64,000 nt of DNA from Cladorhizidae sp. MBARI D1340-BT2 (GCA_028752905.1 JAQNBH010000003.1:1795762-1859761), one strand, 5' to 3'; counted from the stretch's first letter, positions 37,191-50,760 are shown. Numbers and translations: made by a program. Notes: generated by a model from the letters alone, not told the origin.

Positions 37191-39377
37191 ATGGATATTC
37201 GCTCATACTTTGCAAGTACTTCTCAAGCCTCTTCTCATGCTAATAGCAGCGATAGCGAAGATAGCAGAACAGATAGCTCTGAGCATGTCGAGGCATCTAG
37301 TCCTAGCCTTAGTCCTCCACCTTCAAAGAAAAGCAAGCAAAACAAACACCGCTCTTCTGTATCCACGAAGAGAAAATACTCTAAGAGCTGGGAGAAAGAT
37401 TTCAGTTGGCTCTATTATGACGAGGATAGCGATGGTGCCTTTTGCAAGGTTTGCAAGCAATCTGGTCTGCAGCGTACTGGAGGAGTGTGGGTCACACAAC
37501 CTTGCAGAAATTGGAAGAAAGCTGTTGAAAAAATGAAAGCTCATGCGAGAAGTGACTTCCATATCCATGCAACTCAAGCTCTTTTTGCAGCTAAAGGAGC
37601 AGCCAAAGGTGGAACAGTTGTACAGCAACTCCAGAATGTTTTAGCTCGCAAAAGAGCTCAGAACAGAGCTGCAGTGAAGTGCCTGATCCTACTCACTCAT
37701 TTTCTTACGAAAGAACAAGTTGCACATTCGACAAAATTTGAGAAGCTGGTTGACGTGGTGGTTCGATGTGGCAGCCAACATTTGAAGCAATTCTTAGAAA
37801 CTGCACCAAGAAATGCTGTGTACACATCAAGATTGGCTGTGGTTGAATTCATCGAATCATTGGGGACATGGGTGGAGGAGTCGATTCTGAAGCGACTTCA
37901 AAAGGCACCTATGTACAGCCTCATGGCAGATGAGTGCACAGATGTCACCAACGTAGAAGAATTGTCTGTGTTTTGCCGCTGGGAGGAAGATGGTGTACCA
38001 GTAGAGTGCTTTCTGGAGCTTATTCCATTGAAGAAGGCTGATGCAGAGACCATCTATTCTAATCTCATCGATTGTTTAAAGAAGAAAGGTCTACAAGTCG
38101 GAAGAATAGTTGGATTGGGATTTGATGGAGCTGCAACTTTTTCTGGACGAAAGACCGGGGTTCAGGCACGTATCAAGAAACATACTCCTCACGCTCTGTT
38201 TATACACTGCCACTGTCACTTACTGCAGTTGGCTTGTGTGCAAGCTGCCAATAAAACTCCTGGAATTGCTCATGTTTACAGAACATTGACTACTCTTTGG
38301 AAGCATTTTCGCAATTCCCCCAAGCGAGCAGAGTGTCTGAAGGAGGTACAGCACGTTCTTGAACTTCCAGAAATGAAAGTGATCAAGCCATCTGACACAC
38401 GCTGGCTGGCACATGAAAGGTGTGTCAAAGCTGTCAAAGCAAGTTATTCTGCAATTGTAATCACCATTGGGAACATCTACGAGACGTCCCACGAGCCAGA
38501 AGCTCTTGGAATCCATGGTGCCCTCTGCAAATTGTCTACGATTGCAGCTATATATTTGCTTGATTTCACTCTACCACAAGTAGCCAAGCTCAGCAAAGCA
38601 CTTCAGGCAGAGCAGCTTGACCTCTCGTTGATATCATTCCTTGTTGATGCTACTGTTAAATCCTTGGATGATGCAGTTTTGCCTGGAGCGAACTGGGTGT
38701 TGGAGCTTCTTGAAAACGTTGAAGACTTGAAGTCATCTACAAAGGTGTCTATTGACGCTGATAAAATACTTTCGTTCCAGAATGTTGTTGGTAAGCCTTT
38801 TGTTGCTGATTTAAAGGCCAACATAACAAGCCGATTTTCTTCATCCAACGCTGTTGTATCAGCATTGTCTATATTCGATCCACGGAAAGTTCCAAAACCA
38901 GATTCAGTATCTTTTCCCACTTATGGAGACACGTCTGTTGAGAAACTGATTGCTCACTACGGAGAAGATAGAGATGCAGAAACATTGGATGGAGAAGAAA
39001 CAGTGAAGACAGCCATGATTTCCACTGAAATACTTACAGAGTGGAAAACATTCCGCCAGCTGTTAGTCAAGCAACCACGGGATACTACTGCATCACAGCT
39101 GAAAGAACTTGTTTCAAACGACATGCTCAAGGCCATGTTTCCCAATTTGCACAAGATTGCCTCCATCTGCTTATCGATTCCAGTTTCTACTGCTTCTGTG
39201 GAGAGAAGCTTCTCACAGATGAAGATGATCAAGACTCGTTTGCGTAATTCTCTAAGTGACTGCAGCCTTTCTCACCTTATGAGGATTGCTATAGAGGCAC
39301 CAGAAGTACTCTCTGAGAGCGACCTTGAAGAGATTGTGGACGTATGGCAGAGAAAACCAAGAAGAACCTCAGTTTGA
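37191..39377 (+). CDS. hAT transposase, intact 728 aa
   Basis: A single open frame from ATG to TGA. Residues 1-65 are a Ser-rich, low-complexity tail with a basic patch (KKSKQNKHR). A TTF-type zinc finger follows: Cys85, Cys88, a conserved NWKK and His at 118, 124 and 126. The RNase H-like catalytic domain (DUF4371-like) has Asp247 in MADECTD, Asp312 in GFDGAATFSG, the CxCH block IHCHCHLLQL (338-347) and TRW at 403-405. The C-terminal hAT dimerisation block holds SVERSFSQMK (669-678); the Glu there lies in the region that carries the third catalytic acid in the family. Length and order match ZNF862/ZMYM-like hAT transposases of invertebrates. It cuts and pastes the element in the nucleus. All hallmark residues are present, so it may be active or only recently silenced. 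Confidence 0.92.
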   Translation: MDIRSYFASTSQASSHANSSDSEDSRTDSSEHVEASSPSLSPPPSKKSKQNKHRSSVSTKRKYSKSWEKDFSWLYYDEDSDGAFCKVCKQSGLQRTGGVWVTQPCRNWKKAVEKMKAHARSDFHIHATQALFAAKGAAKGGTVVQQLQNVLARKRAQNRAAVKCLILLTHFLTKEQVAHSTKFEKLVDVVVRCGSQHLKQFLETAPRNAVYTSRLAVVEFIESLGTWVEESILKRLQKAPMYSLMADECTDVTNVEELSVFCRWEEDGVPVECFLELIPLKKADAETIYSNLIDCLKKKGLQVGRIVGLGFDGAATFSGRKTGVQARIKKHTPHALFIHCHCHLLQLACVQAANKTPGIAHVYRTLTTLWKHFRNSPKRAECLKEVQHVLELPEMKVIKPSDTRWLAHERCVKAVKASYSAIVITIGNIYETSHEPEALGIHGALCKLSTIAAIYLLDFTLPQVAKLSKALQAEQLDLSLISFLVDATVKSLDDAVLPGANWVLELLENVEDLKSSTKVSIDADKILSFQNVVGKPFVADLKANITSRFSSSNAVVSALSIFDPRKVPKPDSVSFPTYGDTSVEKLIAHYGEDRDAETLDGEETVKTAMISTEILTEWKTFRQLLVKQPRDTTASQLKELVSNDMLKAMFPNLHKIASICLSIPVSTASVERSFSQMKMIKTRLRNSLSDCSLSHLMRIAIEAPEVLSESDLEEIVDVWQRKPRRTSV

Positions 39378-41011
39378 CATTCCTATCATTTGAACCTGAT
39401 ATCATAAGCTTATTACACCTTTCTTGTATTACACCTTTCTTGACATTATTTAAAAAAATATCTCTAATTTCAAGGGGGGGGGGCGAGAATGATACAAGGG
39501 GGGGCGAATGCCCCCCCCCCCCCGCCCCCCCCTAAATACACCCCTGCCAGATGGCTCTCACATGAACGCTGTGTATGGGCTATTTACCGAGAGCTTCCTG
39601 CCCTTATCGTCACCCTACAACAGCTGTATGAGACATCAGGTGATGCTGAAGCATACGGTATTGGTGCTCTCCTTGCTACTTACACTGGAGTTGCTAGTAT
39701 CGTGTTCCTGTCAGAAGTTCTGGATATCCTGGCAAGGATGAATGTTTCGATGCAAAGAAAGCTACTCGATTTGAGCAGGTTACCGGTACTTCTGAAAATC
39801 ACGACGGATCAACTCGAGCATCTAAAGGACGAAAGAAGTGAGTGGTTGGGTTCAGTCGAGTCTGAAATATCTCTGTTGAAGGGAAAACACGTTATAACAC
39901 TCGGCACACATGGATCTGCAAGAAGCCGTTGGTCTTCTATCACAACCACAGCCGAGTATCGAACTCTAGTTGCAATTCCATACGTCGATTCCCTTCTTCT
40001 AAATATTAAGAGTCGATTTACTGATAAAGCCGTGAAGATTGTTACTGCCATGTCCATATTCAGTCCCTCCCTAGTACCCGCTGAAGCATCCTTACCATCA
40101 TACGGCAGCGAGAAAATCAAGATTCTTGCCAAGTTCTATGGAAAAGAAGCAGAGGTTGAGTATGCGGGGACGACTTACACCTCACCTCCATTGCTTGATG
40201 GCGATGAGCTTCTTTCAGAGTGGAAGATATTTAGACGGGCTTTGCTAGTGGAGAAAAAGGCAATAATGGAACGTAAAGAAGAGTCGGTATCTCCTAGCAT
40301 GCAAGAAATCCTGGACGAGATGGACAAGTCACATACGTACGGAGGAATTTTCCCCGAGACGTGGAAGCTATTGAACATTACAATGGCACTTCCTGTTGGC
40401 ACAGTAACAGTAGAGCGTTCCTTTAGTCAAATGAAGTTGATTAAAACTCGCCTACGCAGTCGTCTATCTGACTCGAACCTAGAACATTTAATGAAAATTA
40501 GTATAGAGGGTCCTCCATTGACCGATGTAGACTTTAATGCAATTCTCGACATTTTTAAACAGAAAAATAGACACATTTTACTTTAATTTAGTACTACTGA
40601 ACTCACTGTATTGTAATTTTCACCATACATTATTGTATATCTTCGCTTATATATTAATTTTGTTAATAAATTGTAATTATTATAATTTTATTACTGTTGA
40701 TCATCTTTGAATTTGCTATTGCTTCTACGGTCCCTTCTCTGTACTGCTCTTTTTTCCCGTTGCTGTTACTGTAATGTATTACATAAGAAATTTCATTAAT
40801 ATAAATTTTTATTGTGAAAATTCTTGGGGAGGGAGAAATCGTTTTTTTTGGGGGGGATATCCCAGGGCTTCCCCCCCCCCCCCCCCCCCCCTGTATGAAA
40901 CCCTTATAAGGACTCCCTCTTTCTCTCTACCAGGCAGGCACAATCCACAAGCACTTTTGCTGTGTTCATATAGTTTCACCATCAAGATTAGTGGAAGTCT
41001 CCACGTGATAC

Positions 41012-41244
41012 AACACAGTATGTATGCAGGATTCCCCAAGGCCGGCCATGCAGTGGCAGTGAGCACAACAACACAGTATGTGTGCTGGATCCTCCAAGGC
41101 CGGCCATGCAGTGGCAGTGAGCACAACAACACAGTTTGTGTGCAGGATCCTCCAAGGCCGGCCATGCAGTGGCAGTGAGCACAACAACACAGTTTGTGTG
41201 CAGGATCCTCCAAGGCCGGCCATGCAGTGGCAGTGAGCACAACA
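41012..41244. repeat. 58 bp minisatellite, 4 copies
   Basis: The unit contains aaggccggccatgcagtggc and agtgagcacaac, then aacacagt and tgtgtgcaggatcctcc. The first copy is the most divergent. Confidence 0.93.
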
Positions 41245-41517
41245 AACTTCACCTGTGCCTAGGCACATCACCTAGCAACTAGGAGGTGTGTCATTACACT
41301 GCTGAGAATGCCGTACCTTAATAGTTAACAAAACGTGACTATAATATTTATGCCCCTCTACATAAGAAGTAGAGCTATCAACATCAACTAACTCTGCCTG
41401 TGACAATCTCCTTCCATACTTCATGATTACATGTCCTTCACACAGCCAATTAGAGATTGCTTCCAGAGACTTGTGGGCCTGGAATTGCTGTGTTGTATGT
41501 AGGAGAAAGCTTCTCTG

Positions 41518-43917
41518 CAAGACCTCACTAGGTGGCCTTGCTGGAGTAGCTGGTCCACTCCCCTGCAACACCTCACTAGGTAGCCTTGCTGGAGTAGCTG
41601 GTCCACTTCCCTGCAACACCTCACTAGGTAGCCTTGCTGGAGTAGCTGGTCCACTTCCCTGCAACACCACACTAGGTAGCCTTGCTGGAGTAGCTGGTCC
41701 ACTCAGCAACACCTCACTAGGTAGCCTTGCTGGAGTAGCTGGTCCACTCCCCTGCAACACCTCACTAGGTAGCCTTGCTGGAGTAGCTGGTCCACTCCTC
41801 TGCAACACCTCACTAGGTAGCCTTGCTGGAGTAGCTGGTCCACTCCTCTTCAACACCTCACTAGGTGCCTTGCTGGAGTAGCTTGCCCACTCCCCTGCAA
41901 CACCTCACTAGGTAGCCTTGCTGGAGTAGCTGGTCCACTCCTCTACAACACCTCACTAGGTAGCCTTGCTGGAGTAGCTGGTCCACTCCTCTGCAACACC
42001 TCACTAGGTAGCCTTGCTGGAGTAGCTGGTCCACTCCCCTGCAACACCTCACTAGGTAGCCTTGCTGGAGTAGCTGGTCCACTCCCCTGCAACACCTCAC
42101 TAGGTAGCCTTGCTGGAGTAGCTGGTCCACTCCTCTGCAACACCTCACACTAGGTAGCCTTGCTGGAGTAGCTGGTCCACTCCTCTGCAACACCTCACTA
42201 GGTAGCCTTGCTGGAGTAGCTGGTCCACTCCCCTGCAACACCTCACTAGGTAGCCTTGCTGGAGTAGCTGGTCCACTCCCCTGCAACACCTCACTAGGTA
42301 GCCTTGCTGGAGTAGCTGGTCCACTCCTCTGCAACACCTCACTAGGTAGCCTTGCTGGAGTAGCTGGTCCACTCCTCTGCAACACCTCACTAGGTAGCCT
42401 TGCTGGAGTAGCTGGTCCACTCCTCTGCAACACCTCACTAGGTAGCCTTGCTGGAGTAGCTGGTCCACTCCTCTGCAACACCTCACTAGGTAGCCTTGCT
42501 GGAGTAGCTGGTCCACTCCCCTGCAACACCTCACTAGGTAGCCTTGCTGGAGTAGCTGGTCCACTCCTCTGCAACACCTCACTAGGTAGCCTTGCTGGAG
42601 TAGCTGGTCCACTCCTCTTCAACACCTCACTAGGTAGCCTTGCTGGAGTAGCTGGTCCACTTCCCTGCAACACCTCACTAGGTAGCCTTGCTGGAGTAGC
42701 TGGTCCACTCCCCTGCAACACCTCACTAGGTAGCCTTGCTGGAGTAGCTGGTCCACTCCTCTGCAACACCTCACTAGGTAGCCTTGCTGGAGTAGCTGGT
42801 CCACTCCTCTGCAACACCTCACTAGGTAGCCTTGCTGGAGTAGCTGGTCCACTCCCCTGCAACACCTCACTAGGTAGCCTTGCTGGAGTAGCTGGTCCAC
42901 TCCTCTGCAACACCTCACTAGGTAGCCTTGCTGGAGTAGCTGGTCCACTTCCCTGCAACACCTCACTAGGTAGCCTTGCTGGAGTAGCTGGTCCACTCCC
43001 CTGCAACACCTCACTAGGTAGCCTTGCTGGAGTAGCTGGTGCACTTCCCTGCAACACCTCACTAGGTAGCCTTGCTGGAGTAGCTGGTCCACTCCTCTGC
43101 AACACCTCACTAGGTAGCCTTGCTGGAGTAGCTGGTCCACTCCCCTGCAACACCTCACTAGGTAGCCTTGCTGGAGTAGCTGGTCCACTCCTCTGCAACA
43201 CCTCACTAGGTAGCCTTGCTGGAGTAGCTGGTCCACTTCCCTGCAACACCTCACTAGGTAGCCTTGTGGAGTAGCTGGTCCACTCCCCTGCAACACCTCA
43301 CTAGGTAGCCTTGCTGGAGTAGCTGGTCCACTCCTCTGCAACACCTCACTAGGTAGCCTTGCTGGAGTAGCTGGTCCACTCCTCTGCAACACCTCACTAG
43401 GTAGCCTTGCTGGAGTAGCTGGTCCACTCCTCTGCAACACCTCACTAGGTAGCCTTGCTGGAGTAGCTGGTCCACTTCCCTGCAACACCTCACTAGGTAG
43501 CCTTGCTGGAGTAGCTGGTCCACTCCTCTGCAACACCACACACTAGGTGCCTTGCTGGAGTAGCTGGTCCACTTCCCTGCAACACCTCACTAGGTAGCCT
43601 TGCTGGAGTAGCTGGTCCACTTCTTTGCAACACCTCACTAGGTAGCCTTGCTGGAGTAGCTGGTCCACTTCTTTGCAACACCTCACTAGGTAGCCTTGCT
43701 GGAGTAGCTGGTCCACTCCTCTGCAACACCTCACTAGGTAGCCTTGCTGGAGTAGCTGGTCCACTTCCCTGCAACACCTCACTAGGTAGCCTTGCTGGAG
43801 TAGCTGGTCCACTCCCCTGCAACACCTCACTAGGTAGCCTTGCTGGAGTAGCTGGTCCACTCCCCTGCAACACCTCACTAGGTAGCCTTGCTGGAGTAGC
43901 TGGTCCACTCCCCTGCA
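41518..43917. repeat. 48 bp minisatellite, about 50 copies
   Basis: The unit is ctcactaggtagccttgctg plus gagtagctggtccactcccctgcaacac. Variation is largely at ACTCCCC/ACTCCTC/ACTTCCC. Because 48 is divisible by three, frames of up to 462 codons stay open on the minus strand (LPSEVLQ...GPATPAR). There is no initiation context, splice context or domain, so I treat this as non-coding. An inverted GGAGT/ACTCC pair lies inside each unit. Confidence 0.96.
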
Positions 43918-45051
43918 TACTGGATATATATTACAGTACAGCAAAAATGGGTCAACACAGCCTAACTACACGCAGCAGGTATCTTTGTTTTGCAGCATAC
44001 ATACCAACCACCAACCTCTGGCAAGGCATCTTTGCTTGCATTTTCCCTGACAATCTCTTGTTTTCTTTGGTTCCTATATATTAGCTGGATTTTTCAAAAC
44101 CATGCAAAATTTGATGTGAGCCAGGGCAGAGGAGCAGACTGCCACTGAGTATAATTAAATTATTTTTATTATTATTAACATGACAATGATAATGACTATC
44201 AGAATGTAACAACTTTTCATTCCTTTGAGGCACCGATTCCTTTGAGGCACCGATCCTCATCGATGTTTCACCTCAAGGACACCTCCAGCAGCTATAGAGA
44301 GGTCAACATTGCGTACTGTACAAAACGCATAGGTCACCGGCTTTCTACCTCCAAGCCACCAATACTTGGTTGCCTCGCTTGGCCACTTCCTTGCTATGGC
44401 ACTTTTCTGGAGGTGAGGAAGACATTCGCTGCCAACAGTACTTTGGACAAACTACAGAGACGAACAAAGTGCCAGAGGCAGTACATGCCTGTTCACAAAA
44501 CAAGTTTCTAAGCCGACATCAACTACCTCTTCGTGCTTCATTCCACAATATTGCCATAATGACATCATTGGCGAGATGGGCTGGATGGACTCCGAGGCAA
44601 CAAGCAAAGTGAGTGTGCTGCGTTTCAGGGCTGTACTCTTCTTCTGCATGGCAGCGAGCACAGCAGGGCTTGTTAAGGCAGTGATGTCACCTTCTTGAGC
44701 TTTGGGGGGGGGGTCAGCTCTGAAATGCGGCAGTTTGAAACCTCTTTCCAGGATACCGAGATACCCCTTGCATCCAGTTTAATCCTGTAAAATCCGGGAT
44801 GGTTGGTAGGTATGCATTAGGGAGCCTTTCAGCATAGGACAGTCTAAAGGTTTCCATCGCTGACCTTGCCAGACCAGCAACTGCTGAGCACCACAGGAAA
44901 AAGTTGGAGCACTCTATTAATATTATGAAACTGAAATAAGCTTGCTTGAGTGGTATTCTCATTAATTAGCTACCACAATTGCAGGCCTTGACCTACAGCC
45001 TACACATGTGGTTAGTAGTGCTCAGCACTGGAGCATAGCTTCAGACTTTCC
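43918..45051. other. Non-repetitive intron sequence
   Basis: About 1.1 kb, AT-rich around 44150-44200. Open frames of up to 89 codons on both strands (44242-44661, 44714-44962) have no recognised domain; they may be remnants of an old mobile element. Confidence 0.5.
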
Positions 45052-45480
45052 TATGGAGGCAAGAAATCAGCGCCTAGAAACTCAGAGGGCAGGGACTGCC
45101 TCTCCACAAGAGCACAAGAATCTGTGGAGGCAAGAAATCAGTGCCTAGAAAATCAGAGGGCAGGGACTGCCTCCACAAGAGCACAAGAATCTGTGGAGGC
45201 AACAAATCAGCGCCTAGAAACTCAGAGGGCAGGGACTGCCTCCACAAGAGAACAAGAATTTGTGGAAGCAACAAATCAGCGCTTAGAAACTCAGAGGGCA
45301 GGGATTGCCTCCACAAGAGTACAAGAATCTGTGGAGGCAAGAAATCAGCGCCTAGAAACTCAGACTGCCTCCACAAGAGCACAAGAATCTGTGGAGGCAA
45401 GAAATCAGCGCCTAGAAACTCAGAGGGCAGGGACTGCCTCACAAGAATCTGTGGAGGTAAGAAATCAGCGCCTAAACATG
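45052..45480. repeat. 69 bp minisatellite, about 6 copies
   Basis: Each full unit has tgtggaggcaagaaatcagc, cgcctagaaactcagagggc and agggactgcctccacaagag. TGTGGAGGCA and TGCCTCCACA within the unit are perfect inverted repeats (10 bp), so a unit can fold as a hairpin. Two units are shorter by exactly 9 bp. Confidence 0.93.
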
Positions 45481-45576
45481 ACTGCCAAGACTGCTGCAGT
45501 AAGAGTACAGGAATCAGAGGAAGAAGGTCATCACCAAGAAGACGACAGGACCACAGCTGCCAGTGGCCAAGAGTGA
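45124..45576 (+). CDS. Open frame over the 69 bp repeat, helical repeat protein or artefact
   Basis: 150 codons. Up to residue ~115 it consists of ~23-residue repeats of the type VEATNQRLETQRAGTAS, rich in Gln, Arg and Glu and predicted by eye to be helical. Two repeats lack exactly three residues. A non-repeated tail ends at 45576. There is no known domain. Upstream copies are out of frame because of a 2 bp insertion near 45108. Stop-free repeats with periods divisible by three are common in this window, so this is probably not a gene; I list it because the tail beyond the repeat also stays open. Confidence 0.2.
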   Translation: MEARNQCLENQRAGTASTRAQESVEATNQRLETQRAGTASTREQEFVEATNQRLETQRAGIASTRVQESVEARNQRLETQTASTRAQESVEARNQRLETQRAGTASQESVEVRNQRLNMTAKTAAVRVQESEEEGHHQEDDRTTAASGQE

Positions 45577-46125
45577 GAGCACTTGAACAGGGTTGCTCTG
45601 ACCTCTGACCCAAGTGCTAACTTCCCAATTGGTACCCACATTGGTGAGTTGGCTATTCCGTGCAACGACTGTAGTGCCAAAGAGTTCAAAGGGGAAAACG
45701 CCAGGCATGTGTTGCACTGGTGGAAAAATCCCCCTAGATCACACACACCTATGTACCCTTCCTCTTGCATCATACTACACTGTAGAGCGGGCTTTTCCTG
45801 AGCAACATCAAGCCTTACAACTCGGCCCACCAGTTCACAGCTGCAAGTGTGTAGAGCTAGAAGCCAGGCATCTGAGTCCAAGATCACGGCTCATCACTTC
45901 ATTGGGACCCTCCAACACCCGTAACCAATCGAAACAAGACATCTTTGCCAACTTTATGACATACAGTATTGCACCAAGACAACTTCTACGTGCAAGTCTG
46001 CAAAGAAAGGAGATGAAGGTTAAGACACGAACAATTGTCATTAGGGAGATTAAACGGCCACAACAGGAGCATGTAGGACGCTTCAACAGCCCGTCTTCGG
46101 ATGAGGTGGCAACCATCGAATGACC
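45577..46125 (+). pseudogene. Possible degraded hAT C-terminal remnant
   Basis: Plus-strand frames give HVLHWWKNPP (near 45715) and, after a frame change, LASYYTVERAFPEQHQ (near 45765-45810). The spacing of a WWK motif followed by (V)ERAF resembles the hAT C-terminal dimerisation region. Nothing else is convincing, and no ends were found. Confidence 0.3.
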
Positions 46126-46985
46126 CACCGAGCATCGTGATACCATCCTCAGGCTGCGAGACCAAGGATCTCGATCTACACCAAGCATATGACACTCTCC
46201 AATATCCACTCCTCTTCCTTTAGGGCACTGACGGATACAGTATCTACTTGTTTGGGTAAAGGGTTGCAAGATCATTGAAGTCCGGTACATCTCCTCCCAC
46301 CGCCAGCTGTGTGAGCAGCACCACTTACTCTGGTATGCAAGTATTTAGCACTACTTCCTGGTTGACTATATTTGCAAAACAGAGACAGAACTTGACACAG
46401 ACAGGAACAGAAGAGGTTTCGGGGAGACAGCTATACAAGTTTGCGTGCCCCCAGCTTGCTGGCTGGAGATGTTGCCGTGTCAGTCAATGCACAATCCTCC
46501 CGGCCACATTCACAGCTGGTCCCAGGCCCAGATGAAGATGAGAGACACGAACAATTGTTGTCGAAGTGTACAAGCTCAGCTGGCCGGCACGAACATCAGA
46601 GTGACCCAATGGCAGACTGCAGTTGCAAAAGTTTAGCTGTGCTGACTTATTCGTCATCATGACATGCATCTGCATGGCAGGATATTATGAGCAACCCGCT
46701 CCCTCGACAAGTGGCCCATGACAGACCAGAACCGATTAAATATGGAAGCTCACGAAGGTGTAGAAAAAAGGGAACCTGTGGAGGTGTGCAAGCACGGGGC
46801 TGGCCTGCCGCATGCACACCTCTTGCTCGGGCCAATGCCAAACTGCAAGATCCGTCCAGATGAGACTGACTCGGCAATATCGGCAGAGATAACCAGCTCA
46901 GATAAGATTCTGAGCTTCACAAGATGGTCATGTCACACATGATGCATGGAGGCCACCGTAGAGTAGTTTGACAAGCTAAGCTGTG
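46126..46985. other. Non-repetitive intron sequence
   Basis: About 860 bp; open frames of 60-86 codons in several phases, none recognised. Possibly more of the same decayed element as 45577-46125. Confidence 0.5.
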
Positions 46986-46987
46986 CT

Positions 46988-49220
<2,233 letters not shown>

Positions 49221-49284
49221 TTACTCAGACAACTGTCGAAATTCCAAGCTACACAAAAGCTTGCTGGTTGAAAGCTGACATGTG

Positions 49285-49550
49285 ATGTCTGAGGTGGTCA
49301 ACATGTACCGCAGCAACCTTCACTGGCTCAACACTTAGCACCACTTAAGGCTGGTTTACATGTCTGAGGGAGTCAACATGTGCCACAGTAACATTCACTG
49401 GCTCAACACTTGGCACCACTTAAGGCTGGTTCACATGTCTGAGGGAGTCAACATGTGCACAGCAACCTTCACTGGCTCAACACTTAGCACCACTTAAGGC
49501 TGGTTCACAGCAGCATCCTTCACTGGCTCGACACTTAGCACCACTTAAGG
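49285..49550. repeat. ~75 bp tandem repeat, about 4 imperfect copies
   Basis: Copies share tcactggctcaacacttagc, accacttaaggctggttcac and atgtctgagggagtcaacat. The last copy is shortened. Each contains ctggttcac, the terminal word of the adjacent MITE-like element. Confidence 0.85.
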
Positions 49551-50013
49551 CTGGTTCACAACACGACGCAAGCAAATCTGTTGCATTCGTTCCGTCCTTC
49601 CAATCCATTGCGCTGATATTGTGAAGTGGTAATGGCAACGGACTACGGATCTAATGGATGGGAACGGATATGAAACTCATGAGCAGGATTTGACTCAACT
49701 CTTGCGTCAGAATCCTAGAAAATATCACATGTTGAACTTTACACTAAGCGTTGAGGAGCTTTCCCAACCTCTGGTAGGTCTCAGCTAGAGGCTATAAAGA
49801 TCTTAGGGCCAAAGAAAATGCCTGCAAGAAAGTGGCTATCCTTGAAACTAGCTAGCTATTACCAGCTGCAAAAATTATTTCGGCTCTTTCAGCACTTCCT
49901 CGTGCTAGTCAATAGCAAAATCAAGTCCAACTCTTCCTCACTGCTAGTACTGCCATCATCATATTTGGTCAAACGCAGTACTCAACAGATTCAACGCAAA
50001 TATTGTGAACCAG
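49551..50013. mobile_element. MITE-like element with CTGGTTCACAA ends
   Basis: It starts CTGGTTCACAACACGACGC and ends with the inverse of CTGGTTCACAATATTTGCG. Further inward both arms have a CTGTTG word. About 460 bp, with no transposase; the one open frame (49818-50087) has no recognised domain. The ends match those of 52448-52745 and 63973. No clear target duplication seen. Confidence 0.6.
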
Positions 50014-50760
50014 CAGAGGAGCAGATTGCACAACACATGCAACAGAAACAGATTCAATGGAATGGATTGCCATCCATCATGCTGTGAACTGCTTTAGGAG
50101 GGAGCTAGGGTCAAGGTACCAATATGCCACATCTCATTAGCTCACCACTTAGCACCACTTAAAACAGCATTGTTAAAATAATGCGTGGGGTAGAGTTATT
50201 TTCAAGTGACCGCTTCCGTTCAGTACGAGAGAGAAAACAAAACTCCTGAAACTTGGACTAGAGTTTGAAGAACTTCACCATCATCTGCCCTAAAGCAAAG
50301 CGGTGTCTTGGCAACTAGATAATGGAAACAACCTAGTCCGCCATGCTTTAGTGGCCATGGAGTTCATGCTTCTCAATCTCAAAGGCTATCTTCGATGTTG
50401 AGACAATGTTCAGCTAACGATAGACTTTTGTGATGTTCAGAAACATGCACAGATGGAGTATAGAAGCTTTACCTTGGCTTAAGGAAACTCCTAGACGGTG
50501 GATGACGCCGAGCGCTAGCAATGAAGAGTAGGAAAAAGACAACCACAATCTTGTGCGCAAATAATTTCCAATGTGTAGATTGCTAGCTTGATAGAGTTAT
50601 AAGGCTAATGCATGCTGGTAATGATTCTTAGAATTATAAGCAGTGTTCTATTTTCTGGAAGTGCAATACTGCACATTTAAAACCAATTAGCTATTCTTTA
50701 AGTCGACCAATCTTTGCTATTGGCGCAAATTGGCATCAACCGCCGTTCAAAGCCTGCGCT
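50014..50760. other. Non-repetitive intron sequence
   Basis: About 750 bp without recognised features. A further CACTTAGCACCACTTAA word near 50146 resembles the 49285-49550 repeat. Confidence 0.55.

Larger units (their letters stand above)
36103..39546 (+). mobile_element. Younger nested hAT transposon, 3.4 kb, apparently full length
   Basis: The ends are CAGGGTTGTATACAG (36103) and the inverse of CAGGGGTGTATTTAG (ending 39546). The 7 bp CCAGATG is present immediately outside both ends (36096-36102 and 39547-39553), consistent with a hAT target-site duplication (normally 8 bp, so one edge base may be changed). The insertion splits the conserved TRW codons of the older hAT transposase; removing the element and one CCAGATG restores that frame locally. 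Subterminal G/C homopolymers lie at both ends. It carries one intact transposase gene. Confidence 0.93.
34890..40586 (+). pseudogene. hAT transposase pseudogene (TTF zinc finger, DUF4371-like, hAT C-terminal), split
   Basis: It starts MDLRNFLTRKR, followed by a Ser/Thr/acidic linker and a TTF-type finger (YCDDPKQGMFCKLCQK). A TGA at 35166 sits where the family has Trp, and the frame then continues (KDWNHATEQLKEHSQSKWH). A one-base loss in the A run near 35523-35526 shifts the frame before YTSKCSAVMLLEAI. The catalytic-domain blocks LADECVD, GYDGAATFAG and HCACHRLQL follow. At PSDTR|W (36102) the second hAT is inserted, and coding resumes at 39552 with LSHERCVWA. The C-terminal dimerisation block with TVERSFSQMKLIKTRLRSRL follows, with a stop at 40586. 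At least one nonsense change, one frameshift and the insertion make it inactive. Confidence 0.9.
34444..40905 (+). mobile_element. Older hAT transposon, interrupted by a second hAT
   Basis: The left end is CAGGGGTTCATACAGG at 34444. The right end reads CCTGTATGAAACCCTT near 40890-40905, its approximate reverse complement. Both are followed inside by G/C homopolymer tracts. A short ATAAG lies directly outside both ends and may be what remains of an 8 bp target duplication. Inside is a degraded hAT transposase on the plus strand, split by the 3444 bp insertion at 36103-39546. Without the insertion the element would be about 3.0 kb. Confidence 0.85.

Noticed and set aside
41861..43249. 462-codon minus-strand frame with LPSEVLQ...GPATPAR repeats
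   Set aside because: Translation of the 48 bp array; adjacent frames are equally open and flanks carry no gene signals.
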